From assembly GCA_964428905.1 (NCBI GenBank), contig CAYSAA010000168.1, positions 1 through 34,381 on the forward strand: DNA of 34,381 bases. Reading direction: 5' to 3'. This document shows, piece by piece, positions 23,683-32,583 of this stretch; the stretch's first letter is position 1, and every line of letters starts with the position of its first letter. This stretch comes from CAYSAA01 sp964428905 (GTDB taxonomy: Bacteria > Atribacterota > Phoenicimicrobiia > Phoenicimicrobiales > Stramentimicrobiaceae). The position numbers were made by a program, and so were the translations under genes. The notes beneath the pieces are model-generated. The model searched no databases. It saw only the letters and a list, made by a program, of their open reading frames with translations, and was not told the DNA's origin.

Positions 23683-24819
23683 ATGTTAAAAACAACTTTA
23701 AAAAACAAGCAGGAAATTGAAGATTTTGTGAGAGGATGTACGTTTTATGGAACAGGAGGAGGAGGCTTACCAGAAAATGGTATTGATTCTCTTGTTAGCG
23801 AATTAGAAAAAGGTAAGGAAGTTGGATGGATTGATATTGATGATATTTCAGATAGTGATTTGATTGCTTGCCCATTTCTGATGGGTTCTATCGCTCCTCA
23901 TACTGAAAAAACAATCAAGGAAATGGCGAGTCTTGGTCTTGGTATTGTAAAAAATAAACAGAAGGATTGCTTGGCAAAAGCTATTCAAGAGCTATCTATT
24001 TATACCGGGGAAAAAATTGACGCATTAATACCTATAGAGCTTGGTGGAGCGAATACACCCGGGTGTATTGCTGCTGGTTTGATTATGGGCATTCCTACTA
24101 TAGATGGTGATTATACTGGACGTGCTATTCCAGAAATATCCCAAACAACTCCCTACCTGCATAACAAGCCTTTACTTCCTATTACAACTGTTGATCCCTG
24201 GGGAAATGTTTGTATTATTAAAGACTCTATCAGTTATCCTATAGCAGAACGTATAGGAAAATTTTTAAGTGCTGCTTCATATGGGATAACAGGTGATGCT
24301 GGTTTTCTTATGAATGGTAAAGAAGCTAGGGAAGTGATTATACCGAGAACATTAACAGAATGCTACAATGTCGGAAAAATCATACGTGAAACAAGAGAAG
24401 CATCTAAGGACCCAGCTGCTGAGATCACAAAATTATTAGGTGGTTGGGTTATTTCCAAGGGAAAAGTGATTAAAAAGGAATGGGAAGATCGTGTTGGGTA
24501 CTATTGGGGTACACATACAATAGCCGGAGAAGGTAAATTTGAAGGTGATGTAACAAAAATTTGGTTTAAAAACGAGAATCATATTTGTTGGAAAAATGAT
24601 AAAGTCTTAGTTACGAGTCCGGATATTATAACTGTTGTTGACCTTGCAACAGGTGAACCATTAGCAAATCCCAAAATAAGTGAGGGAGATAATGTTGTCG
24701 TTATTGGACTCAAAGCAAGACCAATATTCCGCAATAAAAAAGGTGTAGGGATCTTAGGCCCAAAAGCCTTTGGATTTGATTATGAATATGTTCCCATTGA
24801 AAACAGAATTAAGAATTAG
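23683..24819 (+). CDS. S-methyl-thiohydantoin desulfurase family protein (formerly DUF917), copy 1
   Basis: 378 aa, soluble, AGGAGGGAG before the ATG. The N-terminal domain begins LKNKQEIEDFVRGCTFYGTG with a GGGG loop (about residues 20-30), and goes on to ACPFLMGSIAPHTEKT, IPIELGGANTPGCIAAGLIM and DGDYTGRAIPEISQTTPYL, the conserved blocks of this family. The C-terminal domain includes TREASKDPAAEITKLLGGW, VTSPDIITVVDLATGEPLAN and GPKAFGFDYEY. Family members were linked to hydantoin-like ring chemistry, and many sit beside hydantoinase/oxoprolinase genes; the reaction here is unknown. Closely similar to copy 3 at 27128, and more distantly to copy 2 at 25940. Confidence 0.85.
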   Translation: MLKTTLKNKQEIEDFVRGCTFYGTGGGGLPENGIDSLVSELEKGKEVGWIDIDDISDSDLIACPFLMGSIAPHTEKTIKEMASLGLGIVKNKQKDCLAKAIQELSIYTGEKIDALIPIELGGANTPGCIAAGLIMGIPTIDGDYTGRAIPEISQTTPYLHNKPLLPITTVDPWGNVCIIKDSISYPIAERIGKFLSAASYGITGDAGFLMNGKEAREVIIPRTLTECYNVGKIIRETREASKDPAAEITKLLGGWVISKGKVIKKEWEDRVGYYWGTHTIAGEGKFEGDVTKIWFKNENHICWKNDKVLVTSPDIITVVDLATGEPLANPKISEGDNVVVIGLKARPIFRNKKGVGILGPKAFGFDYEYVPIENRIKN

Positions 24820-25083
24820 TTCCCAAAGATTTTGTTGTATATATAGTGATAGATTATTGAATGATTTATACTATCCCTTATAAACAATTTTTTAATAAAT
24901 TGATATTAATAGAATCAAATGTATTTATGTAGGATATATAGTATCTTTAAATTAGTATTTTTTGCTATTCCCTGAAAGAAAAAAATGCTTCTGAGTATAA
25001 AAGAATTTATCTGTATATCTTATTTTCTCTTTTTTTAATAATCTAATACATAAATCATCAAGTATCTGAATTAAAGGAATGGA
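24820..25083. other. AT-rich gap within the peptide/amide operon
   Basis: 264 bases between S-Me-THD copy 1 and the nitroreductase. No gene, RNA or terminator that I can support; there is only a weak GATAG/CTATC pairing near 24850-24875 and long A/T runs. Confidence 0.4.
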
Positions 25084-25632
25084 ATGAATCAATTGGAATA
25101 TAACATTCTAGATATAATCAAAAAAAGAAGAAGTATTCGAAAGTATAAAAAAGAAAATGTACCAAGAAAAATGTTATTAAAATTAATTGAGGCAGCTATC
25201 TGGGCACCTTCAGGAAGCAATGTACAACCATGGTACTTTATTATAATAGATAATCATAATACAATTGAACAGATAAAAGTGTTTAGCCCCGGACTTTTGG
25301 GTAAACCGCCAAGTATCATTTTAGTTTGCAGTGACCGAAAGAAGGCTTTTGAAAAGGGAGGTACTCTAGGAAGAGATGAATTATGCGTGATGGATATTTC
25401 AATGGCAGCTCAGAATATCATGCTTTTAGCAGAAGAGTTAGGTTTATGTTCATGTCCTGTGAAATCTTTTAATAAAAAAGCTATCAGTAAAATATTAAAT
25501 CTTCCGGAGTATGTTTCAGCAGATCTAATCATCAGTATTGGATATTCTAATGAAATTACTAACACGCCCAAAAGAAGAAGTGTTAAAGAGGTCCTTTTCT
25601 TTAATAGATGGGGAGTAGGAATGAATGGATGA
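25084..25632 (+). CDS. Nitroreductase family flavoprotein
   Basis: 182 aa, FMN-dependent NAD(P)H oxidoreductase fold. Opening IIKKRRSIRKYKKENVPRKM gives the Arg-Ser-x-Arg FMN phosphate site, followed by LIEAAIWAPSGSNVQPWYFI, the standard flavin-contact block. MDISMAAQNIMLLAEELGLCSCPV (about residues 117-140) is the second conserved block, and IISIGYSNE the third. It overlaps the next small gene by 8 bases and so is translated with it. Being encoded among S-Me-THD and peptidase genes, it may reduce or oxidise a ring or C=N bond in the imported substrate, which is inference. Confidence 0.88.
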   Translation: MNQLEYNILDIIKKRRSIRKYKKENVPRKMLLKLIEAAIWAPSGSNVQPWYFIIIDNHNTIEQIKVFSPGLLGKPPSIILVCSDRKKAFEKGGTLGRDELCVMDISMAAQNIMLLAEELGLCSCPVKSFNKKAISKILNLPEYVSADLIISIGYSNEITNTPKRRSVKEVLFFNRWGVGMNG

Positions 25633-25912
25633 AGAGGTATTTATAAAACTTTTTGCGTATATGGTTACCAGTGCAAGGGGTTGCATAGATGAACCAAAAA
25701 TCTATGGCCCATTCCGGCTTATTGATTCTATGAGTAGATTATATAGCATATTGAAAGAGAATAATCTTATAAGGAATGAAGAAATAGCAAAGATTATAGA
25801 AAAAATTGAGGAGAAAAAATATACTTGTATGACCGATGAGAAGGAATTTGTGAAGATGCTGGATGATATTATAGATGATTTTGTTGCTTTATTAGATTGC
25901 CATAAAAAATAA
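25625..25912 (+). CDS. Small helical protein next to nitroreductase (possibly DUF6092-like)
   Basis: 95 aa, all-helical by composition, acidic, no signal peptide or membrane segment. The start EEVFIKLFAYMVTSARGCID followed by EPKIYGPFRLIDSMSRL looks like a conserved block; from memory it resembles a small family (DUF6092) that accompanies S-Me-THD genes, which I cannot confirm here. The ATG overlaps the nitroreductase stop by 8 bases, so the two are coupled and may form a complex. It is followed after 27 bases by S-Me-THD copy 2. Confidence 0.7.
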   Translation: MDEEVFIKLFAYMVTSARGCIDEPKIYGPFRLIDSMSRLYSILKENNLIRNEEIAKIIEKIEEKKYTCMTDEKEFVKMLDDIIDDFVALLDCHKK

Positions 25913-25939
25913 TTTTGAATAGGGAATGGAGGTATAAGA

Positions 25940-27022
25940 TTGAGAAGATTGACCTATGAAAATATGCTAGATATTATCAATGGTTCAGCACTTCTTGGTG
26001 CAGGTGGTGGCGGTTCAATAAAATCTGGATTAATTCTCGCAGAGCAAATTAAAGCATTCAGGGAAGAACCAGTCTTAATCACGGTTGATGAACTTAAAGG
26101 TACTGAAAAGATTGCAACGGTAGCAGGTATGGGTGCACCAAAAGCTACATTAGAAAAAAGTTTTGATATTGAATCAATGAATGCTTTAGAACTTTTGGAA
26201 AGAACAATAGGCTCGAAGATAGATTGTTTGATACCAGTTGAAACTGGTGCATTTAATACTATGGTACCTATATATGTGGGAGCGAAAAAAAGGCTACCTA
26301 TTCTGGATGCTGATGGAGCAGGGAGAGCTGTCCCTGAACTTGAAATGCTTATGTTTCAGTTCTTCAATATATTACCTTCTCCTTTTGCCATAGCAGATAA
26401 AAAGAGTAATGCAGCTGTTATTTATACAGAGAATTCTTATGATTGCGAAAACATTGCCAGGAATGTAATCTCGGCATTAGGTAACAGCGGTGGAATTGCC
26501 TCATATGTGATGGATGGGAAGATGTGCAAAAAGGCAATGATACCTGGTACAGTTAGTATCGCTGAAAAAATTGGAATGACTATTAGAGAAGCTATAGAAA
26601 ATAATATTGATTTTGTAAAATTACTAATTGATCAGTTTAACGGTTATGAATTAATAAGAGGCAAGGTTCAGGATATGACAATCCAAACTAAAGAAGGTTT
26701 TGATTTCGGACGCTATATCGTCCAGGGGTACGGAAAATATGAAGGCAGTGAACTTACCATGGAATATAAAAACGAGAATATGATTGCTAAGAAGAATGGA
26801 CAAATGGTTGCTATGGTTCCAGATTTAATTTGCAGTATATCAGTTAAAGGACAAGCGTTGACCAATGCAGACCTGGAAGAAGATATGGAAATTATAGTGT
26901 TGGCGTTTCCGTGTCATTCCAAATGGAGAAAATTGAACGGTTACCAAGTATTTAAACACGTTATCGAAAAATTGGGGTATGATGGAGAGTATGTAACTGT
27001 TGAAGAATTAAATAAAAAATGA
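25940..27022 (+). CDS. S-methyl-thiohydantoin desulfurase family protein (formerly DUF917), copy 2
   Basis: 360 aa, starting with TTG at 25940, supported by ATGGAGG 8 bases upstream; the next in-frame Met would remove the conserved start of the fold. The GGGG loop is in SALLGAGGGGSIKSGL (about residues 19-34). Other family blocks are ATVAGMGAPKATLEKS, DCLIPVETGAFNTMVPIYVG and LDADGAGRAVPELEML. It is clearly diverged from copies 1 and 3 (VAGMGAP in place of MGSIAP; IPVETGAFNT in place of the ELGGANTP-type loop), so it probably works on a different substrate or as a different subunit. Confidence 0.85.
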   Translation: MRRLTYENMLDIINGSALLGAGGGGSIKSGLILAEQIKAFREEPVLITVDELKGTEKIATVAGMGAPKATLEKSFDIESMNALELLERTIGSKIDCLIPVETGAFNTMVPIYVGAKKRLPILDADGAGRAVPELEMLMFQFFNILPSPFAIADKKSNAAVIYTENSYDCENIARNVISALGNSGGIASYVMDGKMCKKAMIPGTVSIAEKIGMTIREAIENNIDFVKLLIDQFNGYELIRGKVQDMTIQTKEGFDFGRYIVQGYGKYEGSELTMEYKNENMIAKKNGQMVAMVPDLICSISVKGQALTNADLEEDMEIIVLAFPCHSKWRKLNGYQVFKHVIEKLGYDGEYVTVEELNKK

Positions 27023-27127
27023 GTAAATATTGGTTGTTTTTTTGAACGGAAATGAAGTGAAAAGTTTCTTATTATCGAGAGTAATGTAAATGTATTATGA
27101 AAAAATAGAAAGCCTGGCAGGTAAAAA

Positions 27128-28258
27128 ATGTCTGATTATACTTTGAAAAATAAACAGGATGTCGAAGATTTTGTGAGAGGTGTGACTTTTATGGGAACAG
27201 GTGGTGGTGGAGATCCCAAGTTGGGTCTACACCTCCTGGTTCAAGCATTAGAAGAAGGATATACATTAAGCTGGGTTGATATCTCAAAGGTCAATGAAGA
27301 GAAATGGGTAGCAATGCCATTTTATATGGGTTCTATTGCACCTATCTCTGAGAAAAATTTTAAAAAATTAACAGAAAAGGGTTTAGGTGAACCCACCGTG
27401 GAGAGACCATTAATCAAAGCAGTCCAGGAACTGGAAAAATCCAAACAAATAGAACTGGGTGCTTTGATTGCGGGAGAATTAGGTGGAAGTAATACGCCAG
27501 CACCCTTAGATACAGCAGCAAGGCTAAATAAAGTGTTAATAGATGGAGATTTTGCAGGGAGAGCAATCCCGGAGTTGACTCAGGCAACCCCTTGCGTAAA
27601 AAATAAAAGTATTTGTCCTTTGGTGATGTGTGACTTATGGGGAAATGTTATCATTATTGAAAGTACGGTCAATTTTAAAATGGTAGAAGAATATGGACGT
27701 TCCATCGTTACCGTAACGAATCAAATGACTGGGAATGTTGGGTTTCTAATGAAAGTGAAAGAATTAAAAGAAGTAATCATATCCGGTACATTGACAGATA
27801 GTTTTTCAGTGGGTAAGTCTATCAGAGAAACAAGAGAGGCATCCCCACAAGATCCGATAGGGAAGGCTGTAGAGTTGATTAAAGGATACTTGCTTTTCAA
27901 AGGAATCCTGACTAAAAGAGAGTACGAAGATAAAAAAGGTTTTATGTTTGGTACACATATATTTGAAGGCTTAGATGAATTCCAGGGACATACTTTTAAG
28001 ATATGGTTTAAAAATGAAAATCATGTTACCTGGTTAGACCATAAACCTTATGTTTGCAGTCCGGATATTGTTACAGTTGTTGCCCTGGAAGATTGCGAAC
28101 CAATGACGAATACTTATTTACAAATAGGGCAGAAAGTAGCTATTATTGGAAAACCTCATAAAAAATACCGTATTAAAGGCGATATTCACTTACTATCTCC
28201 AAAACACTTCGGTTTTGATATCGAATGGAAACCAATGGAGCAATTGTTAAAGGCTTGA
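27128..28258 (+). CDS. S-methyl-thiohydantoin desulfurase family protein (formerly DUF917), copy 3
   Basis: 376 aa, GGCAGG 6 bases before the ATG. Begins LKNKQDVEDFVRGVTFMGTG with the GGGG loop and GDPKLGL, and follows copy 1 almost block by block: AMPFYMGSIAPISEKN, AGELGGSNTPAPLDTAARL, DGDFAGRAIPELTQATP, SIRETREASPQDPIGKAVEL, VCSPDIVTVVALEDCEPM and SPKHFGFDIEW. The pair looks like a duplication with copy 2, nitroreductase and the small protein now between. It lies 47 bases before pepD. Confidence 0.85.
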   Translation: MSDYTLKNKQDVEDFVRGVTFMGTGGGGDPKLGLHLLVQALEEGYTLSWVDISKVNEEKWVAMPFYMGSIAPISEKNFKKLTEKGLGEPTVERPLIKAVQELEKSKQIELGALIAGELGGSNTPAPLDTAARLNKVLIDGDFAGRAIPELTQATPCVKNKSICPLVMCDLWGNVIIIESTVNFKMVEEYGRSIVTVTNQMTGNVGFLMKVKELKEVIISGTLTDSFSVGKSIRETREASPQDPIGKAVELIKGYLLFKGILTKREYEDKKGFMFGTHIFEGLDEFQGHTFKIWFKNENHVTWLDHKPYVCSPDIVTVVALEDCEPMTNTYLQIGQKVAIIGKPHKKYRIKGDIHLLSPKHFGFDIEWKPMEQLLKA

Positions 28259-28305
28259 GTATCACTTTTACAATATAAAAAATTTAGATAAAATGGGGAG
28301 ATTAT

Positions 28306-29769
28306 ATGGATAATATAAACATTAAGTTGTCTACAAAACCAGTCTTTAGATACTTTGAAGAAATTGCAAAAATTCCCAGATGCTCAGGGAATGAGAAGGC
28401 TATAAGTGACTATCTTGTGACTTTTGCTAAGTCGAAAAATTTTGAAGTAGAGCAAGACCATGCACTGAATGTTTTAATCAGAAAACCTAATTTCCCGGGA
28501 TATGAAAAGGCACCAACTGTTATTATACAGGGGCATATGGATATGGTATGCGATAAAAATAAATCGACAGAACATGATTTTGAAAAAGATCCTATCAAAC
28601 TCAGGATTGAAGGGGATATGCTCTATGCAAAGGATACGACACTGGGGGGGGATGATGGTATTGCGATTGCTTATGCTCTTGCACTTTTGGATTCAGATAA
28701 TATCCCCCATCCTCCCTTGAGAGTACTAATAACTACAGGAGAAGAAATTGGCCTCAAGGGTGCATCAATTTTGGATCCCAAATTCCTCGAAGGCGACATG
28801 CTTATTAATATAGATTGTGAAGAAGAAGGTATTTTATTTTCAAGCTGTGCTGGCGGCATCAGGACTAAGCATTATATACCAGCCACATGGGAAAAATCTG
28901 AAAGAGATTCCATTTCATATCTAATCAGCATCAGCGGACTGAAGGGTGGTCACTCTGGAGTTGAAATAGATAAGAGCAGAGGAAATTCAAACAAGCTAAT
29001 GGGTAGGTTTTTAAGCGATCTTCTGAACGAAGTAGAATATTCTATGGGTGAAATTAATGGCGGATCTAAAATGAATGCCATTCCACGTGAAACTGAGGTG
29101 ACTGTTTTCATTAGCCCTGGTGATAAAGATAAATTAGAAGCCAAGGTAAATTCATGGAATTCAATTTTTAAAAATGAACTCAAAACATCAGACCCAGCAG
29201 TGAATCTCAGTGCAAAGAGAGTGAAGAACATTGATTTAAAAGCACTGGCAAAAGATACGATGAATAAAATCATTCATTTGTTGGTGCTTATACCCAATGG
29301 TGTCCAAACCATGAGTGGAGATATTGAGGGCTTAGTAGAAAGTTCAACAAACTTAGGAGTAGTGGCAACTTCTGATGAAGGCATACTATTTGAAAGTGCC
29401 ATTAGGAGTAATATAAAAAGTTTAAAGTACAATATTTTAAATCAGGCCAGAATGATTGCCAATATTTTAGACATTAGCTTTGAAACAGATTCCGATTATC
29501 CCGAATGGGAATATCAACCTGATTCAAAGTTAAGAGAAATATTTAAGATGGTTCATAAAAACCTGTATCAAAAGGAACTAAAAATTGCAGCAGTTCATGG
29601 AGGATTAGAGTGTGGTTTCTTTAAAGAAAAGAGTATAAATCTTGATATGGTTGCTTTTGGGCCCAATATGTATGATGTACATACTCCTGATGAACATATC
29701 AGTATATCCTCTATAGAAAGAACTTGGGAATACTTGCTGGGGGTATTAAAAGAGATAAAACCTGCTTAA
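28306..29769 (+). CDS. pepD: Aminoacyl-histidine dipeptidase PepD (M20 metallopeptidase)
   Basis: 487 aa, the usual PepD length. Cytosolic di-zinc dipeptidase with broad specificity for Xaa-His and other dipeptides. Metal and catalytic residues visible: His and Asp in QGHMDMVCDKN (about residues 79-82), bridging Asp in TLGGDDGIAIAYA, the GEE pair in TTGEEIGLKGAS, Asp in INIDCEEEG, and His in VHTPDEHISI near the C-terminus. The dimerisation domain lies between, starting near GLKGGHSGVEIDKSRGNS. It would hydrolyse dipeptides brought in by the dpp transporter encoded upstream. Confidence 0.92.
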   Translation: MDNINIKLSTKPVFRYFEEIAKIPRCSGNEKAISDYLVTFAKSKNFEVEQDHALNVLIRKPNFPGYEKAPTVIIQGHMDMVCDKNKSTEHDFEKDPIKLRIEGDMLYAKDTTLGGDDGIAIAYALALLDSDNIPHPPLRVLITTGEEIGLKGASILDPKFLEGDMLINIDCEEEGILFSSCAGGIRTKHYIPATWEKSERDSISYLISISGLKGGHSGVEIDKSRGNSNKLMGRFLSDLLNEVEYSMGEINGGSKMNAIPRETEVTVFISPGDKDKLEAKVNSWNSIFKNELKTSDPAVNLSAKRVKNIDLKALAKDTMNKIIHLLVLIPNGVQTMSGDIEGLVESSTNLGVVATSDEGILFESAIRSNIKSLKYNILNQARMIANILDISFETDSDYPEWEYQPDSKLREIFKMVHKNLYQKELKIAAVHGGLECGFFKEKSINLDMVAFGPNMYDVHTPDEHISISSIERTWEYLLGVLKEIKPA

Positions 29770-29963
29770 TCAGTTACAAGGTATAAGATGAAAAAAGAAT
29801 AGATAATCGATTGAAATAAACAGGGATGATATAAAATATATATTCAATTTATCCTTATCTTGATTTTAATTTTATTTAAATAATAAATTTAGTGGTTAAA
29901 CCATTTAATCTAATTAAGGTTTTAAAATAAAACATAAAATTATTTTTAGAGGAGGTATTGATT

Positions 29964-31013
29964 ATGCCCACTACAATGGACTTGGAAATCAGTGTTGCAG
30001 CTTATAAGGTTGTTCGAGATTTGTTGAATTTAAAAAAAGGAGAAAGTATTCTTATCACTATTGATTCAGCAGGTCACTGGCGTATGGCTGAAGAGACTGC
30101 CAAAGCGGCTGAGGCATTGGGTGGAAAAGTTATGGTTGCCTGGCATTCTACACCACCGGGATATGGTAAGGTGGGTGATCCCTATTTACCGGATGCATTA
30201 AAAGCAGCGATTCCAGAGACTGATTGCTGGGTAGAATACAATTATCAATGGTTACTTTATTCTACTCCCTGGGAGAATGCCTTAACAAACCCAAAACGAG
30301 TTCGTTATCTATTTTTAGGTGGTTTAAACGAAGATCAATTTGTAAGGTGTGTAGGAAAAGTAAATTTAGATTTACAAAAACAGTTTCAGGATTTATTGGT
30401 CGAACTGACTCAGAAAGCAAAAAAGATGCGTATTACAAACCCTGTTGGAACTGATATCAGCTTTGAGAATGGTTCAGGTCGACCGGTTACTAACGAAGGA
30501 TGGGCTCTTGAACCCGGAGCACATTTTTTAATAGGTCAGATTGGTTGGGCTCCTTTAGAAGAATCAATTAATGGTACTATTGTCTTTGACGGGTCATTTT
30601 CTGGTGGCGGTGAGGCAGATATGGGAATTCTTAAAGAGCCGGTTATTTTTCATGTGAAAGAAGGGATATGTGTAGATATTACAGGAGGCAAGGATGCTAC
30701 CTTTCTGAAGGAATGGTTTGCTAAATTAAAAGATCCACTAATGTATCATGCTGCTCATGTTTGCTATGGGTTCAATCCTGGAGCAAATCTATCCGGGTTA
30801 TGTACTGAAGATGAACGCGTTTGGGGGTCTACAGAGTGGGGTTTTGGCTATCAGGGACCTTTCTTTAAAGCAAAGGGAATAAATGCTAAGAGTCATGTTG
30901 ATGGAATTTGCCTGAATTCATCGGTATGGTTAGATGGAGAACAAATTATGGAGGAAGGTCGTCTCCTGCATCCCCAACTGGCAGAGCTAGCTGTTAAGAT
31001 GGGCAAACAATAG
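29964..31013 (+). CDS. M29-family aminopeptidase (AmpS-like) homologue, copy 1
   Basis: 349 aa from the ATG at 29964, with GAGGAGG 8 bases upstream; a TTG at 29958 is too close to the ribosome site. The N-terminal domain reads AAYKVVRDLLNLKKGESILI and VMVAWHSTPPGYGK. The metal-site region shows GTDISFENGSGRP, WAPLEESINGTIVFDGS, HVCYGFNPGANLSG, DERVWGSTEWGFG and SHVDGICLN. It is about 60 residues shorter than classic aminopeptidase T (near 410), and an Glu stands where AmpS has the His of its HIALG-like block (EWGFG), as in the shorter homologues such as the NicX-type dioxygenase branch. Peptidase or ring-opening activity is therefore open. It is followed 67 bases later by a close copy. Confidence 0.82.
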   Translation: MPTTMDLEISVAAYKVVRDLLNLKKGESILITIDSAGHWRMAEETAKAAEALGGKVMVAWHSTPPGYGKVGDPYLPDALKAAIPETDCWVEYNYQWLLYSTPWENALTNPKRVRYLFLGGLNEDQFVRCVGKVNLDLQKQFQDLLVELTQKAKKMRITNPVGTDISFENGSGRPVTNEGWALEPGAHFLIGQIGWAPLEESINGTIVFDGSFSGGGEADMGILKEPVIFHVKEGICVDITGGKDATFLKEWFAKLKDPLMYHAAHVCYGFNPGANLSGLCTEDERVWGSTEWGFGYQGPFFKAKGINAKSHVDGICLNSSVWLDGEQIMEEGRLLHPQLAELAVKMGKQ

Positions 31014-31080
31014 ATAGAAGGTATTTTAATATATAAAAGGAAATCTTTTAATTCGCTGGAGAATGGGAGGAATAGAGGCT

Positions 31081-32127
31081 ATGTCAAAATTATTAACTTT
31101 GGAACTAGCTAATGTAGCATATAAAGTAATAAAAGAAATTGTAGCATTGAAGGAGGGAGAAAGTCTTTTAATTACTGTTGATTCTAAGGGTGATTGGATA
31201 GTCGCTGAAGAGTTAGCTAAAGTTGGAGAAGTACTGGGAGCTAAAGTAATGGTCGCTTATCATTCAACACCAAAGGGAGTGGGCAAGGTTGCAGAACCTT
31301 ACCTTCCTGATAGCCTGAAGGCGGCCATACCAGAAAGCGATGTCTGGTTGGAGTTAAATTCCCAATGGTTGGGTTATTCTACTCCATTTGAAGAAGCATT
31401 GGTTCCCCCTAAACGGGTCAGGTATCTTTGCCTGTGTGGTCTCGATGTTAAGAGAATGGTACGATTTTTTGGAGGTATCGATCTTAAAGCTCAGGATGAT
31501 TTTCAGAATAAAGTTGTTGATATTACGAAACGTGCTGGCAAGATGAGGATTACCACACCGGCAGGAACTGATGTGAGTTTTGAGAATAACCCTGATCGTC
31601 CCGTATTAAGTGAATTGTGGTGTCATACACCAGGAGCCCATTTTCCTCTGGGGCAAATTGCTTGGGCACCTATAGAGGAAAGCATTAATGGTGACATTGT
31701 CTTTGACTGCTCTTTTTATGCTGGAGGCCCGGCTGACCTGCCAACACTTATTACACCCATAACATTTCAGGTTAAAAATGGAATATGCGTTGGGATTACT
31801 GGTGGTGAAGAAGCAAAAATTGCAAGCAAATGGCTTGATTCGTTAAATGATCCTGGCATGTATCATGAAGCCCATGTTTGCTATGGATTCAATCCTGGAG
31901 CTAAGCCTTCAGGTACCTGTGTTGAAGATGAGCGAATCTGGGGAGCTACAGAATGGGGTTTCGGTCACCAGGGTATTCAGTTTAAAGCTAATGGAGTTCA
32001 GGCAGTTTCTCATTTAGATGGCATCTGTTTGAATTCATCAGTTTGGCAGGATGGAGAACAAGTTTTAAAAGAAGGACAGGTAGTTCATCCCGAGTTGGTG
32101 AAATTAGCACAAAAAATAGGGAAATAA
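31081..32127 (+). CDS. M29-family aminopeptidase (AmpS-like) homologue, copy 2
   Basis: 348 aa from the ATG at 31081 (GGGAGG 10 bases upstream); the frame opens earlier at 31063 without a ribosome site. It is a tandem duplicate of copy 1: AYKVIKEIVALKEGESLLI, VMVAYHSTPKGVGK, GTDVSFENNPDRP, WAPIEESINGDIVFDCS, HVCYGFNPGAKPSG, DERIWGATEWGFG and SHLDGICLN. All candidate metal residues are kept in both, so neither is a decaying copy. Differences concentrate in the loop around WCHTPGAHFPL (copy 1: WALEPGAHFLI) and in the binding-face text, hinting at a different substrate. It is the last gene of the riboswitch-led block. Confidence 0.82.
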   Translation: MSKLLTLELANVAYKVIKEIVALKEGESLLITVDSKGDWIVAEELAKVGEVLGAKVMVAYHSTPKGVGKVAEPYLPDSLKAAIPESDVWLELNSQWLGYSTPFEEALVPPKRVRYLCLCGLDVKRMVRFFGGIDLKAQDDFQNKVVDITKRAGKMRITTPAGTDVSFENNPDRPVLSELWCHTPGAHFPLGQIAWAPIEESINGDIVFDCSFYAGGPADLPTLITPITFQVKNGICVGITGGEEAKIASKWLDSLNDPGMYHEAHVCYGFNPGAKPSGTCVEDERIWGATEWGFGHQGIQFKANGVQAVSHLDGICLNSSVWQDGEQVLKEGQVVHPELVKLAQKIGK

Positions 32128-32513
32128 TTTTCTATTAAATAATGATAAATAATATTTTCTTTAGTTGTTAACATATTATTTGAATTGTTTTAGACTCATC
32201 AACTAAATTAGCTGGAGCTTTATATTATTACCTGGAAGAAAGTGTAAACTTTAGTAGGTGTTTTCAGGAAAAATCTGTGCTTAACGATCTTATTACCATC
32301 TCTACAAGTATCTGGTATTATGCATATAGTCCAAATTCATCAAATTAGTTATGTAAGATTATAGAATATCAAAGTATTATTAGTAATGGCTTTGGCAGTT
32401 TTATATTTATAACTACACTATTTTTTTTATATTGTTTTAAAACGAAATACTAAATACCAACGACGATCGACTAATTTGGCTCATTGCAGTATTCATACCT
32501 GAACTTATTTAAT

Positions 32514-32542
32514 TTGCCATTCAGATTTTTTATTGTTATAAT
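32514..32542 (+). promoter_or_regulatory. Promoter of the AbiE toxin-antitoxin genes
   Basis: TTGCCA (32514-32519), a 17-base spacer, then a perfect TATAAT (32537-32542). Transcription would start near 32549, 35 bases before the antitoxin ATG. The good match shows the pair is transcribed on its own and not by the peptide operon. Confidence 0.65.
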
Positions 32543-32554
32543 ATTTCTTAAAAG

Positions 32555-32568
32555 TGTTAATAATAACA
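32555..32568. promoter_or_regulatory. Candidate AbiEi operator
   Basis: TGTTA-ATAA-TAACA, a 5-bp inverted repeat just after the predicted start of transcription. AbiEi antitoxins are known to repress their own operon by binding inverted repeats near the promoter. Short and A/T-rich, so tentative. Confidence 0.35.
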
Positions 32569-32583
32569 TTTTGGAGAAATATA

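Larger units (their letters stand above)
32128..32583. other. 456-base spacer before the AbiE genes
   Basis: AT-rich. It contains an open stretch without a start codon, 32193-32348 (SSTKLAGALYYYLEESVNFS and onward), that could be the remains of a gene, plus the AbiE promoter and candidate operator described separately. I see no RNA gene or terminator. Confidence 0.4.

Noticed and set aside
32193..32348. Open stretch of 51 codons (SSTKLAGALYYYLEESVNFS...)
   Set aside because: No start codon with a ribosome site and no recognised family; it could be a gene remnant but cannot be supported.
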